Counted from the stretch's first letter, positions 1-8,306 are shown. The stretch: 28,713 nucleotides of DNA from M55B154 sp964486725 (GCA_964486725.1 CAZAOK010000045.1:1-28713), one strand, 5' to 3'. Numbers and translations are program-made. Notes: generated from the sequence alone by a model not told the origin.

Positions 1-5
1 TTCAT

Positions 6-44
6 GCTTCGGCGTCGCTCAGCACGGCGTCGAGCGGAGCGGGC
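6..44. repeat. GC-rich imperfect dyad at window edge
   Basis: The first 50 bases are far richer in GC than the rest of the window. CGCTC (16-20) can pair with GAGCG (32-36) around an 11-base loop, and outer bases extend the stem imperfectly. The text resembles the short palindromic element with a core like TCGCTCAGCAC...GTCGAGCGGA that I recall from intergenic regions of many unrelated bacteria; that likeness is from memory, not a search. It lies 42 bases past the murJ stop, so it may also end murJ transcripts. A 16-codon minus-strand frame (2-52) runs through it but is probably chance. Confidence 0.4.
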
Positions 45-85
45 GGTTCCATTTATTTAGAGACCTATGATAATATAAGCTCCTT

Positions 86-1681
86 TTAACGACCAATACG
101 TTCGCCTATTCTGCGCATGGCCTTTTTCAATTCCTCTACTCCAAGAAGGTAACAGGCGGCAAAGTAGACCAGCCCCCCCGATACAACCATCATAACCAGG
201 TAGCCCAGACGTTTTACGAATGGATCGGCAAGCCAGTTCACAGAATTATACAGTGGCAATATTGCCGCGCACATAATTGCACCCGCGATAAGATATTTCC
301 CCAGTGGAATTATTATTTCCTGCAACTTCAACCTGCCAACCTTCTTCTGCAGCCAGACAAAGAGAATAAGCATCTGCACCGTAACCGCTAAAGTATTGGC
401 AAGGGCCAGCCCGCCGTGCAGAAGAGGTGTCTGCATGAGCACGTATCCCAGCGATACGTTCAGCACCAGGGCGATGGCTGATGTAATCACGGGTGCCCTC
501 GTGTCCTTAAGAGAGAAAAAAGTGGGTGTGGTAATTCTCAACATGGAGATTGATGCAATACCAAGACTTGAAAAAAGCAGGGCAAGGTAGGTCATCTCTG
601 TTTCCAAAGCGGTGAACTCACCCCGCATGAAAAGTACGGATATTACCGCTTTTCCGATCAGCATGAGGGCCATGCTGGAAGGAACAGCGAGAAACAACGC
701 GGCCCTCATCGCCTGTGTATATAATCGCTTTAGTGACTTGTTATCATCGGTGGCGGTAAATCGTGAAAGCTCCGGCAGGATCACGTTACCGATGGACACG
801 ATAAACACCCCGAGAACAACTTCGTTTAAACGATCAGAATAATAAAGATACGAAATACTTCCCCGTGGCAGCATGGAAGCCAGCACGGTATTCAGCAATA
901 TGTTGATCTGGTATACCGCCACTCCAAAAAGCATGGGTACTATCAGCCTGAAAATTCTGCGAATTCCGGGATGGGCAAGGTCAAATGATACCTTCAATTT
1001 AAAACCCGCCTTTACCATGTAGGGCACCTGCAATAAAAGCTGAAGAGCACCTCCCGCAAGAACCCCTGCCGCGAGACCGAAGAGGGGTTCATCGAAAAAA
1101 GTGCTGAACCATACCGCGCCGATTATAAATCCAACATTTAAGAGAACGGGGGAAAACGCGGGCGCGAAAAATAACTTATGTGAATTAAGATACCCCATGC
1201 AGAATGCCACAATACCAACCATGAAAAGGTAAGGAAACATAACCCTGTTAAGACTTACAGTCATGGACAAAAGAGAGGTATCAGAAAAACCATACGCGAA
1301 CACCCGCACAATTTGTGGTGAGAAGACAACCCCCAGCAACACAAGAGATGCCAGTATTACCGTCAGCACTGTCAACGTTTTTTGTGCCAGGCGCAGGGCT
1401 TCCTCCCTGCCCTCATTCATCATGTATTCGGTGTATACCGGTATAAATGAAACGGTAAGGGCACCCTCCGCCACCAGGCGCCGCAGGAGGTTGGGTATCC
1501 TGAAGGCCACAAAAAAACCATCCAGGGCGGCTGACGCGCCAAAAAAATTAGCGATGATCATGTCCCGCACAAACCCCATTATCCTGCTAACGAGGGTGGA
1601 CAGTGCCACGATACCTGTTGATTGTAATATTCCGCTTTTCATAGGCCATTTCCGTGAATTTTCAATAACTCCCGTACCCAT
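86..1681 (-). CDS. murJ: MurJ lipid II flippase
   Basis: Integral membrane protein of the MurJ/MviN family in the MOP superfamily, which flips undecaprenyl-linked peptidoglycan precursor (lipid II) across the cytoplasmic membrane. The family N-terminal pattern is clear: a Ser-Thr start to the first helix, then TLVSRIMGFVRD, and soon afterwards FRIPNLLRRLVAEGAL, with the conserved charged and Arg residues. Hydrophobic segments run to the C-terminus, in line with the usual 14 helices, and 531 residues is a normal length. Two starts are possible: ATG at 1681, or ATG at 1642 (residue 14). The second fits the usual family N-terminus better. Neither has a strong ribosome binding site. The gene is divergent from the TPR/ABC operon, and nothing is seen downstream but the edge dyad. 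Confidence 0.95.
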   Translation of the reverse strand: MGTGVIENSRKWPMKSGILQSTGIVALSTLVSRIMGFVRDMIIANFFGASAALDGFFVAFRIPNLLRRLVAEGALTVSFIPVYTEYMMNEGREEALRLAQKTLTVLTVILASLVLLGVVFSPQIVRVFAYGFSDTSLLSMTVSLNRVMFPYLFMVGIVAFCMGYLNSHKLFFAPAFSPVLLNVGFIIGAVWFSTFFDEPLFGLAAGVLAGGALQLLLQVPYMVKAGFKLKVSFDLAHPGIRRIFRLIVPMLFGVAVYQINILLNTVLASMLPRGSISYLYYSDRLNEVVLGVFIVSIGNVILPELSRFTATDDNKSLKRLYTQAMRAALFLAVPSSMALMLIGKAVISVLFMRGEFTALETEMTYLALLFSSLGIASISMLRITTPTFFSLKDTRAPVITSAIALVLNVSLGYVLMQTPLLHGGLALANTLAVTVQMLILFVWLQKKVGRLKLQEIIIPLGKYLIAGAIMCAAILPLYNSVNWLADPFVKRLGYLVMMVVSGGLVYFAACYLLGVEELKKAMRRIGERIGR

Positions 1682-1764
1682 TCACGTCAATTCATATTTA
1701 ACCATATGGACAATAATAATACCTTTTCTCTTGACACATTCATAATTACACTACTGAATGTAGC

Positions 1765-1805
1765 TACATACGATTATATGTAATAAAAACCGGACGTGGT
1801 ATACT
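1765..1805 (+). promoter_or_regulatory. Extended -10 promoter with upstream dyad, for the TPR/ABC operon
   Basis: In the 179-base divergent gap between murJ and the TPR gene, TATACT (1800-1805) is preceded by TGG, giving an extended -10 (TGnTATACT). No good -35 stands at the right distance. Instead an inverted repeat TACATA (1765-1770)/TATGTA (1777-1782) covers that position, and a 10-base palindrome TGTAGCTACA (1759-1768) overlaps it. A lone TTGACA occurs at 1731-1736 without a good -10. A promoter needing an activator, or one blocked by a repressor bound to the dyad, would fit. This is inference from sequence only. Confidence 0.4.
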
Positions 1806-1860
1806 TTCTGTAAGCAATACAGCATTAACAAAATTATAAAATCTCAACAATAATCAGGCA

Positions 1861-3486
1861 ATGAAACAAGTAATTTTTATAACTACCGTGTTATCATTCT
1901 TCATCTTTCTCCCCGGAACGTTAACAGCGGGCTATTTTGACAGCGGTTGCCGTTACTACATGTACCGTAATTATGAAAAAGCAAGGAAGATGTTCCAGAA
2001 GGACGCAGAAACCAGGAATCACGGTGACGCGTATTATTTCCTTGGAGAAATCGAGAAGAAAGAAGGCGACCTGGAGAAGTCCGCTGAATACTTCGCAAAG
2101 GCACTTGAACTACCCATGCGCAAGAAATACCGCAAACTGGCCTACTGGAATATCATAGTACTGCTTGAAGAGAAGCGTGACTACAGTGCCATGGTTGCCC
2201 GCTGCAAAGAGTTTTACGAAAAGCTGTCAGAAACAAAAGCCCGCACCAAGGTGGAATCACTAATTAATAAGTTATTGTGGACAGATGACGAGTACGCAAA
2301 GGAAAAATTCAAGCAGGGCAGGCAATTGGCAAAGAAAAACAGCGATAAAGCCCTTGATGCCTATCGTGATGCCCTGTCATATGATTCCGGATTTCTGGCA
2401 GCACGTTTCGAGATCGGGATGATATATTACAACAGGGAACAATACAACGATGCCATGGGTTACTTCAGAACTATTGCAGAGAAAATTCCCTTTTACGGAG
2501 AAGTGAACCTGTTGACTGGAAATATCTATTATTCAAAACGATATTACAGGGAAGCTGCACAGTATTTCGACCGGGCAATACTATATTCTTTTTTAAGTAA
2601 AAAAAGAGAAAGCAGTATCAGGATGAAAAGGGCCACCTGTTATTATTTCACCGGGGAATACGAAAGCGCCATTGAAGACCTTGAATTCGTAAGAAAATAC
2701 AGAAAAAGAAGCATTCAACCATTGCTACTCTTGTCCGCACTGCAGATAAAACAGGGACACTATGACGATGCAATAAAGAACCTGCAAAGAGCCCATAGCC
2801 TTGACAACCAGAATAACGAGGTACTCTTTCAGCTTGGGAGCCTGTACTACAGAAATAAAAACGAAAAGTATATATCATATTTTAACAATTTATTCAGCCG
2901 TTACAGTCAAAAGAAACCTGAAGATACTCCCGCGAAATACATCAAAGCGTTTCAACTTCTGGCACGTGCCAGGTACGAAAATGATCAGTACAGGAAAGTG
3001 ATCGCTGTTACCAGCTGGTTACCGGAAAATTCCCTGAATTACGACATGCGGCTGATTGCGGCATATTCACACTACAACCTGGAAGAATATCAAAAGGCAA
3101 TCAATAATTTTGAGAAAATTTCGTTGAATACTGACGACAGCCTTACCCTGTGCAGGGCATACGCCAGGGCTGAATTTACTAATAAAGCAATAACATTACT
3201 CAGATCACTCTATTATAATCCTTCAGTTCGGGAAAAGGCCATACAAGACCCATTGTTGAAGAAGCTGGTTAACGAGATAGAAAACGAAAAAAATGAATCA
3301 ACTGATACTCCAACTATTAGCGAAAATGAATCGGATCAACCTGTAAATATTCGAGAAGTACCAGAAGTACCACTTGAAACTGTTAATCCTGAAGAAAAAG
3401 ACCCGGGCGACAGTTCAGAAAAGAAAATAGATAATGGAGACGAAAATATTCCGGATGTCCAGAACAAGCAGCAATCACCGGAGTAG
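1861..3486 (+). CDS. Exported TPR-repeat protein
   Basis: A 541-residue protein starting with a signal peptide (Lys at position 2, then a hydrophobic stretch to about residue 22 ending LTAG), so it is probably exported to the periplasm or envelope. Most of the chain is tetratricopeptide repeats. Typical helix pairs with Tyr/Gly/Ala spacing are visible at about residues 53-85, 165-235, 258-285, 290-330 and 395-420. The last 60 or so residues form a Glu/Pro/Asp-rich, probably disordered tail. TPRs bind other proteins, so this is likely a scaffold; the target is unknown. It is first in an operon with a permease and an ABC ATPase, and its 3' end overlaps the permease start. No solute-binding protein is present, so it may take that place, but this is speculative. 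Confidence 0.85.
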   Translation: MKQVIFITTVLSFFIFLPGTLTAGYFDSGCRYYMYRNYEKARKMFQKDAETRNHGDAYYFLGEIEKKEGDLEKSAEYFAKALELPMRKKYRKLAYWNIIVLLEEKRDYSAMVARCKEFYEKLSETKARTKVESLINKLLWTDDEYAKEKFKQGRQLAKKNSDKALDAYRDALSYDSGFLAARFEIGMIYYNREQYNDAMGYFRTIAEKIPFYGEVNLLTGNIYYSKRYYREAAQYFDRAILYSFLSKKRESSIRMKRATCYYFTGEYESAIEDLEFVRKYRKRSIQPLLLLSALQIKQGHYDDAIKNLQRAHSLDNQNNEVLFQLGSLYYRNKNEKYISYFNNLFSRYSQKKPEDTPAKYIKAFQLLARARYENDQYRKVIAVTSWLPENSLNYDMRLIAAYSHYNLEEYQKAINNFEKISLNTDDSLTLCRAYARAEFTNKAITLLRSLYYNPSVREKAIQDPLLKKLVNEIENEKNESTDTPTISENESDQPVNIREVPEVPLETVNPEEKDPGDSSEKKIDNGDENIPDVQNKQQSPE

Positions 3487-4363
3487 CGGTGAACTAAAAA
3501 CACTCATCTTATTCTCAATTATTCTATTATTTGTTCTGGCATTCGCCATGGTTTACAGCTATATATCATTAATGGTCATCATGATGAGTATCGCCGGTGC
3601 CGTGAGTTATATTTCCTGGAATCGTGTATCAAATTCTGATTCACATTCCCCTGATTACATCCAGTCCGGTGAAGCCGGTGCGGCAAGTTTGTTATTATTG
3701 CTGCTTTTGATATATATCCCTTCCTGGCCCGTCGCAGCCGCCGTAATAACTACCTTTCTATTGTTCATCCTGGAATATATAATATTTATTCCCGCAACAA
3801 GTAATCGAAGAACACGCTTTCTTCCCGGCATTATTATTATGTCTGTACTGGCAGTATTTATATACTACATTGCGCGAGAGGGTGTTTATCCGGGCATGAT
3901 TCTCTTATGGTCACCCTTTCTGGGTTTCAGCGACCTTTCTCTTTCTTTCAATACAATTATCGGCTTCACAGTCATAAGTTTGCTATTGTATGTTTTCATC
4001 CTTGTTGTAAATCCCGGGTTCAAACTTCATGCTTATGGGAAAAGGTATATACAACTGACCGGCATACATCCATCCCTTGCAAACATAATCCTGTCAACAG
4101 TCAGAAGTTTGCTGGTTGTTTTGTTGATCGTTACCATGGGATGGATGGGAGCACTCTTAAAGTACCTTCCTGTTTTATACCGATCACCAACTCCCGCAGG
4201 TGAGATCACGACTATAACAATAATACTGGTATACATGTTGGGTATATACATCATCCTGGTATACCTGCCCGCCGGAATTGTACTTGCACTAATGCTATTG
4301 CTATCATACATATTAACCTGCGCGAAGATCTACCTGCTACCACGCTGGAAGGTATACCGATAA
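3434..4363 (+). CDS. Divergent FecCD/BtuC-like ABC permease
   Basis: A very hydrophobic protein of 309 residues with about eight or nine membrane segments. I recognise it by order of motifs rather than close identity. A short LWSPFLGFSDLS stretch sits where FecCD permeases have the LLGS-SGASW region. A helix ending GWMGALLKYLPVLYR matches the family GPIGFVGLVVPHLAR region that contacts the ATPase. A later LPAGIVLALMLLL matches the family LPVGI-TALIG. The N-terminal half is shorter than in true FecCD proteins. The neighbouring ATPase is FecE-like, which supports the call. Starts at 3434 or 3455 are both possible; either overlaps the end of the TPR gene, suggesting translational coupling. The stop directly abuts the ATPase start (TAAATG). 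Substrate unknown. Confidence 0.6.
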   Translation: METKIFRMSRTSSNHRSSGELKTLILFSIILLFVLAFAMVYSYISLMVIMMSIAGAVSYISWNRVSNSDSHSPDYIQSGEAGAASLLLLLLLIYIPSWPVAAAVITTFLLFILEYIIFIPATSNRRTRFLPGIIIMSVLAVFIYYIAREGVYPGMILLWSPFLGFSDLSLSFNTIIGFTVISLLLYVFILVVNPGFKLHAYGKRYIQLTGIHPSLANIILSTVRSLLVVLLIVTMGWMGALLKYLPVLYRSPTPAGEITTITIILVYMLGIYIILVYLPAGIVLALMLLLSYILTCAKIYLLPRWKVYR

Positions 4364-5137
4364 ATGATCGAATCAAGAAAGTTATCCATAGAAAAAGAAG
4401 GAAATGAAATTTTATCTGATATTTCCACTACCATACGGGAAGGTGAAATACTTGGCATTATTGGCAGGGCCGGAAGCGGTAAAAGTATGTTTATACGCTG
4501 CCTGAGTTCAGATGAATGGAATTTTCAGGGTGAAGTATTAATTAACAGGAGACCAGTTCGCAGCTTTGGGAGAAAACTATTACATAAAACCATATCCTGT
4601 TCACATCATTACAAACCTGGTTATCTTGACGATACGGTATACGACTATCTTATCATGTCCCGAGCTCCATACAAAAAACTGTTCAATCCCTTTGGAGAAG
4701 AGGACAGGCTTATAACAGAAGAATACATGGAACAATTTGATCTCACTGAATATCGGACTACCACTTTGAGATACTGTTCAAGTGATGTGATGGCAAGAAT
4801 AATGCTCGCATTCACATTTATAAGGAAGGCGCCTGTTCTGCTTCTTGACAATCCGACCTGCAATCTTTCAATAAGTTCGCTTTCACTATTGCAAAGATCT
4901 ATCATGAGGTATGTAATCAATGGTGAGAATCAATGTATTATCGCGTCACATGATCTTAATTTTATAACACAAACCGCCGACAGGATAATTGTTCTTGATA
5001 ACGGCATGATCGCTGAAGACTTGAATCCGGGAGAAATAACCGCAGAGATTTTCCAACAGTATTTTAATACAGAAGTTTTCATCTCAAGAAACATTTATAA
5101 TGGCAAGCCCAGCATCCACCTTTATACTGAAAACTAA
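4364..5137 (+). CDS. FecE/BtuD-type ABC ATPase with degenerate catalytic motifs
   Basis: A 257-residue ABC nucleotide-binding subunit. The Walker A loop GRAGSGKS (34-41) and switch His (H196 in ASHDLNF) are intact, and the spacing with TVYDYLIMSRAPY matches the FecE/BtuD subgroup. Other catalytic elements are not intact. The LSGGE signature is replaced by CSSDV (138-142). Walker B reads LLLDNP, so the catalytic Glu is Asn163. The D-loop Asp is Ser169, and the Q-loop Gln seems to be His (81 or 82). In known ABC ATPases loss of the Walker B Glu normally abolishes or greatly slows hydrolysis, so the protein may bind ATP without normal turnover. The frame is long and clean, with no stops, so it is not an obvious pseudogene. 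It follows its permease without a gap and converges on the STAS gene. Confidence 0.85.
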   Translation: MIESRKLSIEKEGNEILSDISTTIREGEILGIIGRAGSGKSMFIRCLSSDEWNFQGEVLINRRPVRSFGRKLLHKTISCSHHYKPGYLDDTVYDYLIMSRAPYKKLFNPFGEEDRLITEEYMEQFDLTEYRTTTLRYCSSDVMARIMLAFTFIRKAPVLLLDNPTCNLSISSLSLLQRSIMRYVINGENQCIIASHDLNFITQTADRIIVLDNGMIAEDLNPGEITAEIFQQYFNTEVFISRNIYNGKPSIHLYTEN

Positions 5138-5167
5138 AACTTTACCCCGTTCGATATGTTGTGCGAG

Positions 5168-5518
5168 TTAAATATAGTATTCCAGTTTTCTTATACCTTC
5201 TTCAATGCTGTCTACAATTAACAGTTGATCATAGATATCCATTATATCAATTGTTTTCATAAACTCGTCGCTAACTCCCATCAGAAAGACCCTCTTGTTT
5301 TTCTTTCGAGCATTAGCAGAAACATTGACCATGGCCCGTAATCCAGACGAGGTTATCATACTCACATCATTAAGGTTGACTATAACATTATTACTTGAAG
5401 TTATTTCATCAATGAGAGCCTCATATTCAGTTTCCGTCGCCACGGTAAGAGGTCCGGTCATGTTCAATATTTTCACGTTTTCACGCTCTTCAATTGTGTA
5501 ATTGATATTTGTCTGCAT
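5168..5518 (-). CDS. STAS-domain anti-sigma factor antagonist
   Basis: A 116-residue single STAS domain of the SpoIIAA/RsbV type. These bind and neutralise an anti-sigma kinase and are switched off by phosphorylation of a Ser before a Gly-Leu pair. Here the site reads MITSSGLRAM, with Ser57/Ser58 before Gly59-Leu60. The Asp usually two residues before that Ser is Thr56. No anti-sigma kinase or PP2C phosphatase lies in the window, so its partner must be elsewhere. The start at 5518 has a good Shine-Dalgarno (GAGG, 7 bases away). It follows aroB by about 26 bases on the same strand and is the last gene of that run. Confidence 0.9.
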   Translation of the reverse strand: MQTNINYTIEERENVKILNMTGPLTVATETEYEALIDEITSSNNVIVNLNDVSMITSSGLRAMVNVSANARKKNKRVFLMGVSDEFMKTIDIMDIYDQLLIVDSIEEGIRKLEYYI

Positions 5519-5544
5519 GGGCTTACCTCAAAACCCCTCACCCC

Positions 5545-6627
5545 TTATAATGCCTTATAATGATCGCGCAATATATCACGAAGGATACCATTATCCACTA
5601 CCTGGTCATATTCAGGTTTTCCAAGACCATGAAGAAGAACGAAACGTATTTCAGTTCCAACATTCTTTTTATCATACTGCAAATGCTCCATAATATCTTC
5701 CACATCAAACGCATGTTCACCCTGTATAAGTTCATAGCGCTTGATAATACGGGTAATGGTATCAAAATCATTTTGACTGAGCAACCCCAGCCTGTGAGCA
5801 ATCTTTGACTCAATAAGAAGACCTATAGCGACGGCCTGTCCGTGCGAAACACCTTCATATCTGGTCAATGACTCAATGGCGTGGCCGATAGTATGGCCAT
5901 AATTTAAAATTGCCCTGACACCACCCTCCCTTTCATCCCTGGAAACAACGCCAGCTTTGAAGCGAATAGAGTTTTCAATAAGTGGAATAACATCCTCGCT
6001 TCCAGTTATAGTATCCATGGTATGCGAATTTAGAACATTCACGGATGCCAAATCACCAATTAATGCGTGTTTTACCATCTCTGCCATACCGTTTTTAAAC
6101 TCTTCACGTGGTAATGTATCTAAAAATAATGAATCCGCGATTACCAGTGAGGGCTGATGAAAAGCACCCACCATATTTTTTCCACTTGAGATATTGACCG
6201 CGACTTTTCCCCCAACACTGGAATCAACCATGGCAAGAAGAGTGGTAGGCACCTGAACAATATCTATACCCCGCATATACAATGAACTGAGATATCCTGA
6301 AAAATCTCCGGTCACCCCGCCACCAATAGACATAAGCAGGGAATGCCTTGTAAATCCTTCAGAAAGCATCCATTTGAAATAACTTTCCGCGAAGGTATAG
6401 CTTTTGTTCTTTTCGCAGTCAGGATATTGAATTAGTACTGAATTATCAATTTTATTGGCTAATGCGTCAACATATTGCCTGTGCAGGCAGTAAACCCGTT
6501 CACTGACAACGATTCCACACCTGTCATGTTCTTTTGCCAGGGAATGCGGATCATATTCATCCAGCACCCCCTCACCAATTATAACTTTATACTCTTTAGT
6601 CCCCGTGGTGACTTTCACTTCTCTCAT
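5545..6627 (-). CDS. aroB: 3-dehydroquinate synthase
   Basis: Converts DAHP to 3-dehydroquinate, the second step of the shikimate pathway, using NAD and a metal ion. With the start chosen here (360 residues) the NAD-binding GGGVTGD loop is at 102-108 and DSSVGGK at 135-141. The expected metal ligands are present: Glu183 in the AEMVKHA helix, His245 in NYGHTIGHAIE and His262 in VSHGQAV. Length and motif order are normal. ATG at 6627 forms an ATGA overlap with the Nudix stop and has GGGA upstream. An alternative ATG at 6639 would add four residues. AroF, which makes its substrate, is encoded about 6 kb upstream in the same orientation. Confidence 0.97.
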   Translation of the reverse strand: MREVKVTTGTKEYKVIIGEGVLDEYDPHSLAKEHDRCGIVVSERVYCLHRQYVDALANKIDNSVLIQYPDCEKNKSYTFAESYFKWMLSEGFTRHSLLMSIGGGVTGDFSGYLSSLYMRGIDIVQVPTTLLAMVDSSVGGKVAVNISSGKNMVGAFHQPSLVIADSLFLDTLPREEFKNGMAEMVKHALIGDLASVNVLNSHTMDTITGSEDVIPLIENSIRFKAGVVSRDEREGGVRAILNYGHTIGHAIESLTRYEGVSHGQAVAIGLLIESKIAHRLGLLSQNDFDTITRIIKRYELIQGEHAFDVEDIMEHLQYDKKNVGTEIRFVLLHGLGKPEYDQVVDNGILRDILRDHYKAL

Positions 6628-7082
6628 AGCAGTTCCCATTGAGACCCGAGATAAATATTACCGTATTCTACACCTTCGAGTAACTTTTTTATTTCACTAT
6701 TAATTGGAGGAAATATTTGCAGAGTGTCTATTAGATCAGCCGGAAAAAAGGAGTAATCATAAAGCCTTTTTTCACGGGCAAGGTGAAACTCACCATCTTC
6801 ATACTCGCATGTGAATGTAATATTTACTATGTGACGCTTCCCACCGGGTTCGATAGAATCAGATACCATAGCTATATCACCAACTCTAATATCGATGCCA
6901 AGTTCTTCTTTTAATTCACGCTTTAAGGCCTTATCCAGAGATTCACCATATTCAACTCCACCACCCGGCAACAGCCAGTAAGTATGTTTTCCTTTTTTAT
7001 GGGCAATTAACAGAAGCTTTTCGTCTTCTATTATTATCGCTGCCACGCGAATCCTTGTACTTTTTGAATAACGCAATATCAA
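6624..7082 (-). CDS. Nudix hydrolase
   Basis: A 152-residue single-domain Nudix protein that should hydrolyse a nucleoside diphosphate linked to another group. The complete Nudix box is present: Gly41, Glu47, Arg55-Glu56, Glu59-Glu60 and Gly62 with the standard spacing (GGVEYGES...RELKEELGI). The substrate cannot be told from the sequence. The start is a TTG at 7082 that overlaps the rnc stop as TTGA, with AAAGGT about 8 bases upstream. That points to coupled translation with RNase III. The protein ends by overlapping the aroB start in the same way, so rnc, this gene and aroB form a tight unit. Confidence 0.92.
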   Translation of the reverse strand: MILRYSKSTRIRVAAIIIEDEKLLLIAHKKGKHTYWLLPGGGVEYGESLDKALKRELKEELGIDIRVGDIAMVSDSIEPGGKRHIVNITFTCEYEDGEFHLAREKRLYDYSFFPADLIDTLQIFPPINSEIKKLLEGVEYGNIYLGSQWELL

Positions 7083-7834
7083 ATTTTCAACCTTTTTTCA
7101 TATATGAGCTCGAGGGCCTTCATGGCCGCATCTCTTTCAGCCTTTCGCTTGCTGGACCCTCCTCCCCGAACGATTTCTTTCTCGTGAATAACCAGCCTTA
7201 CGGTAAAACTTTTTTGATGATCAGGTCCCTTCTCTTCAATCACTTCATATACAGGACGTTCTTTAATAGACTTTTGTACATATTCCTGTAACGTTGTTTT
7301 TGGATCCCGTAAATAGGTAAGACTATCAATTCTTTCAATGTGTTTTTTTAAAAGCCCAAGCACAAGCTTTTTGCATGTTTTTAAACCGGAATCAAGATAT
7401 ACAGCCCCGATAAGGGCTTCGAGGGAATTTGCCAGAATTGACACGCGTTGCCTTCCACCGTTAAGCTCCTCACCTCTACCCATTAGCAAAAAACTTCCAA
7501 GATTAATATCCCGGGCTACCTTCGCCAGGGTTGCTTCAGAAACCACGGCTGATTTTATTTTCGCGAGATCACCCTCGGGGTATTCTTCGAACTTTTTGTA
7601 AAGGTATTCATTTACTACCAGGGCCAGAACTGAATCGCCCAGGTATTCCAGGCGTTCATTATCAAGGATTTGTTGACCGCATTCATTTACAAAAGAACTG
7701 TGGGTAAGAGCCCTTTTAAAAAGGCTTTTATTATTAAATTTTACTTTAACTATTCTTTCAAGCTTTTGAAGCTTTCTGTAATCCGACTTTTTTTCTTTTT
7801 GTCTGTTTGACTTACGTTTTTCATCAGAATCCAT
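7079..7834 (-). CDS. rnc: Ribonuclease III
   Basis: Double-strand-specific endoribonuclease for rRNA precursor processing and mRNA turnover. The catalytic domain shows the signature NERLEYLGDSVL (59-70), with Glu63 and Asp67, and the second metal-binding stretch ILANSLEALIGAVYLD with Glu139. The residue matching Asp114 of the E. coli enzyme is Asn136; I believe Asn occurs here in other bacteria too, so activity is not in doubt. A double-stranded RNA-binding domain follows from about residue 180 (TTLQEYVQ...GGGSSKRKAERDAAMKAL). A basic tail of about 20 residues precedes the domain. The start at 7834 has CAGG about 7 bases upstream. It lies 26 bases after acpP, a common pairing. Confidence 0.97.
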   Translation of the reverse strand: MDSDEKRKSNRQKEKKSDYRKLQKLERIVKVKFNNKSLFKRALTHSSFVNECGQQILDNERLEYLGDSVLALVVNEYLYKKFEEYPEGDLAKIKSAVVSEATLAKVARDINLGSFLLMGRGEELNGGRQRVSILANSLEALIGAVYLDSGLKTCKKLVLGLLKKHIERIDSLTYLRDPKTTLQEYVQKSIKERPVYEVIEEKGPDHQKSFTVRLVIHEKEIVRGGGSSKRKAERDAAMKALELIYEKRLKI

Positions 7835-7860
7835 TCTCTACCTGCAGCATATACAACCAT

Positions 7861-8097
7861 TCAGCTCAACTTGGCCTCAATATATTTAATTACATCCTCT
7901 ACAGTGAGAAGTTTTTCAGCATCCTCATCGGGGATTTCAATTCCATATTCTTCTTCTAACGCCATAACCAGCTCTACGGTATCCAGTGAATCAGCCCCCA
8001 GATCATCCACAAATGAAGCTTCAGGCGTTACCTCAGAATCATCAACCCCCAGTTGATCAACAATAATTTTCTTTATTTTATCGAAATCAACTGCCAT
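7861..8097 (-). CDS. acpP: Acyl carrier protein
   Basis: A 78-residue acidic carrier of growing fatty acyl chains in type II fatty acid synthesis. Ser37 in DDLGADSLD (31-39) is the attachment site for the phosphopantetheine arm, and the rest follows the canonical four-helix sequence with EEEYGIEIPDEDAE. Length is typical. The ribosome binding site is among the strongest in the window (AAGGAGG, about 10 bases before the ATG), as expected for an abundant protein. It follows rpmF by a 209-base gap with its own likely promoter and precedes rnc. Confidence 0.98.
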   Translation of the reverse strand: MAVDFDKIKKIIVDQLGVDDSEVTPEASFVDDLGADSLDTVELVMALEEEYGIEIPDEDAEKLLTVEDVIKYIEAKLS

Positions 8098-8210
8098 TGT
8101 TTGCGCTCCTCCTTAATTGGTTATATACTGCAGTTGCCGCTATCATTCCCGGTACGTCAATAAATCAGGAGACACTTCCCCATAACGAAAGGAACAAACA
8201 TAAGTTAAAC

Positions 8211-8237
8211 ATAATACTGCAAAAAACTATTTGTCAA
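8211..8237 (-). promoter_or_regulatory. Likely sigma-70 promoter of acpP
   Basis: Reading the minus strand, a perfect TTGACA (8237-8232) is followed after 15 bases by TATTAT (8216-8211). That spacing is short; a 16- or 17-base reading gives a poorer -10. The start point would lie about 105 bases before the acpP ATG. The remaining part of the 209-base rpmF-acpP gap shows nothing else recognisable. Confidence 0.5.
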
Positions 8238-8306
8238 GCGATAATACAAAAAAGGACACCATACTGTATCTATGCGATGGGTACCAGGGAACAATTATTC
8301 ACCAGG

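Noticed and set aside
2..52. 16-codon minus-strand gene at the window edge
   Set aside because: It has an ATG and a stop but lies wholly inside the GC-rich dyad, and the AAGGAG upstream is about 28 bases away.
1263..1745. Plus-strand 160-codon frame opposite murJ
   Set aside because: It lies antisense to a clear murJ, has low-complexity composition and matches no family I know; a shadow frame.
4364..5137. ABC ATPase as a pseudogene
   Set aside because: Motifs are altered by substitution, but the frame is full length, keeps Walker A and the switch His, and abuts an intact permease frame; decay is possible but not shown.
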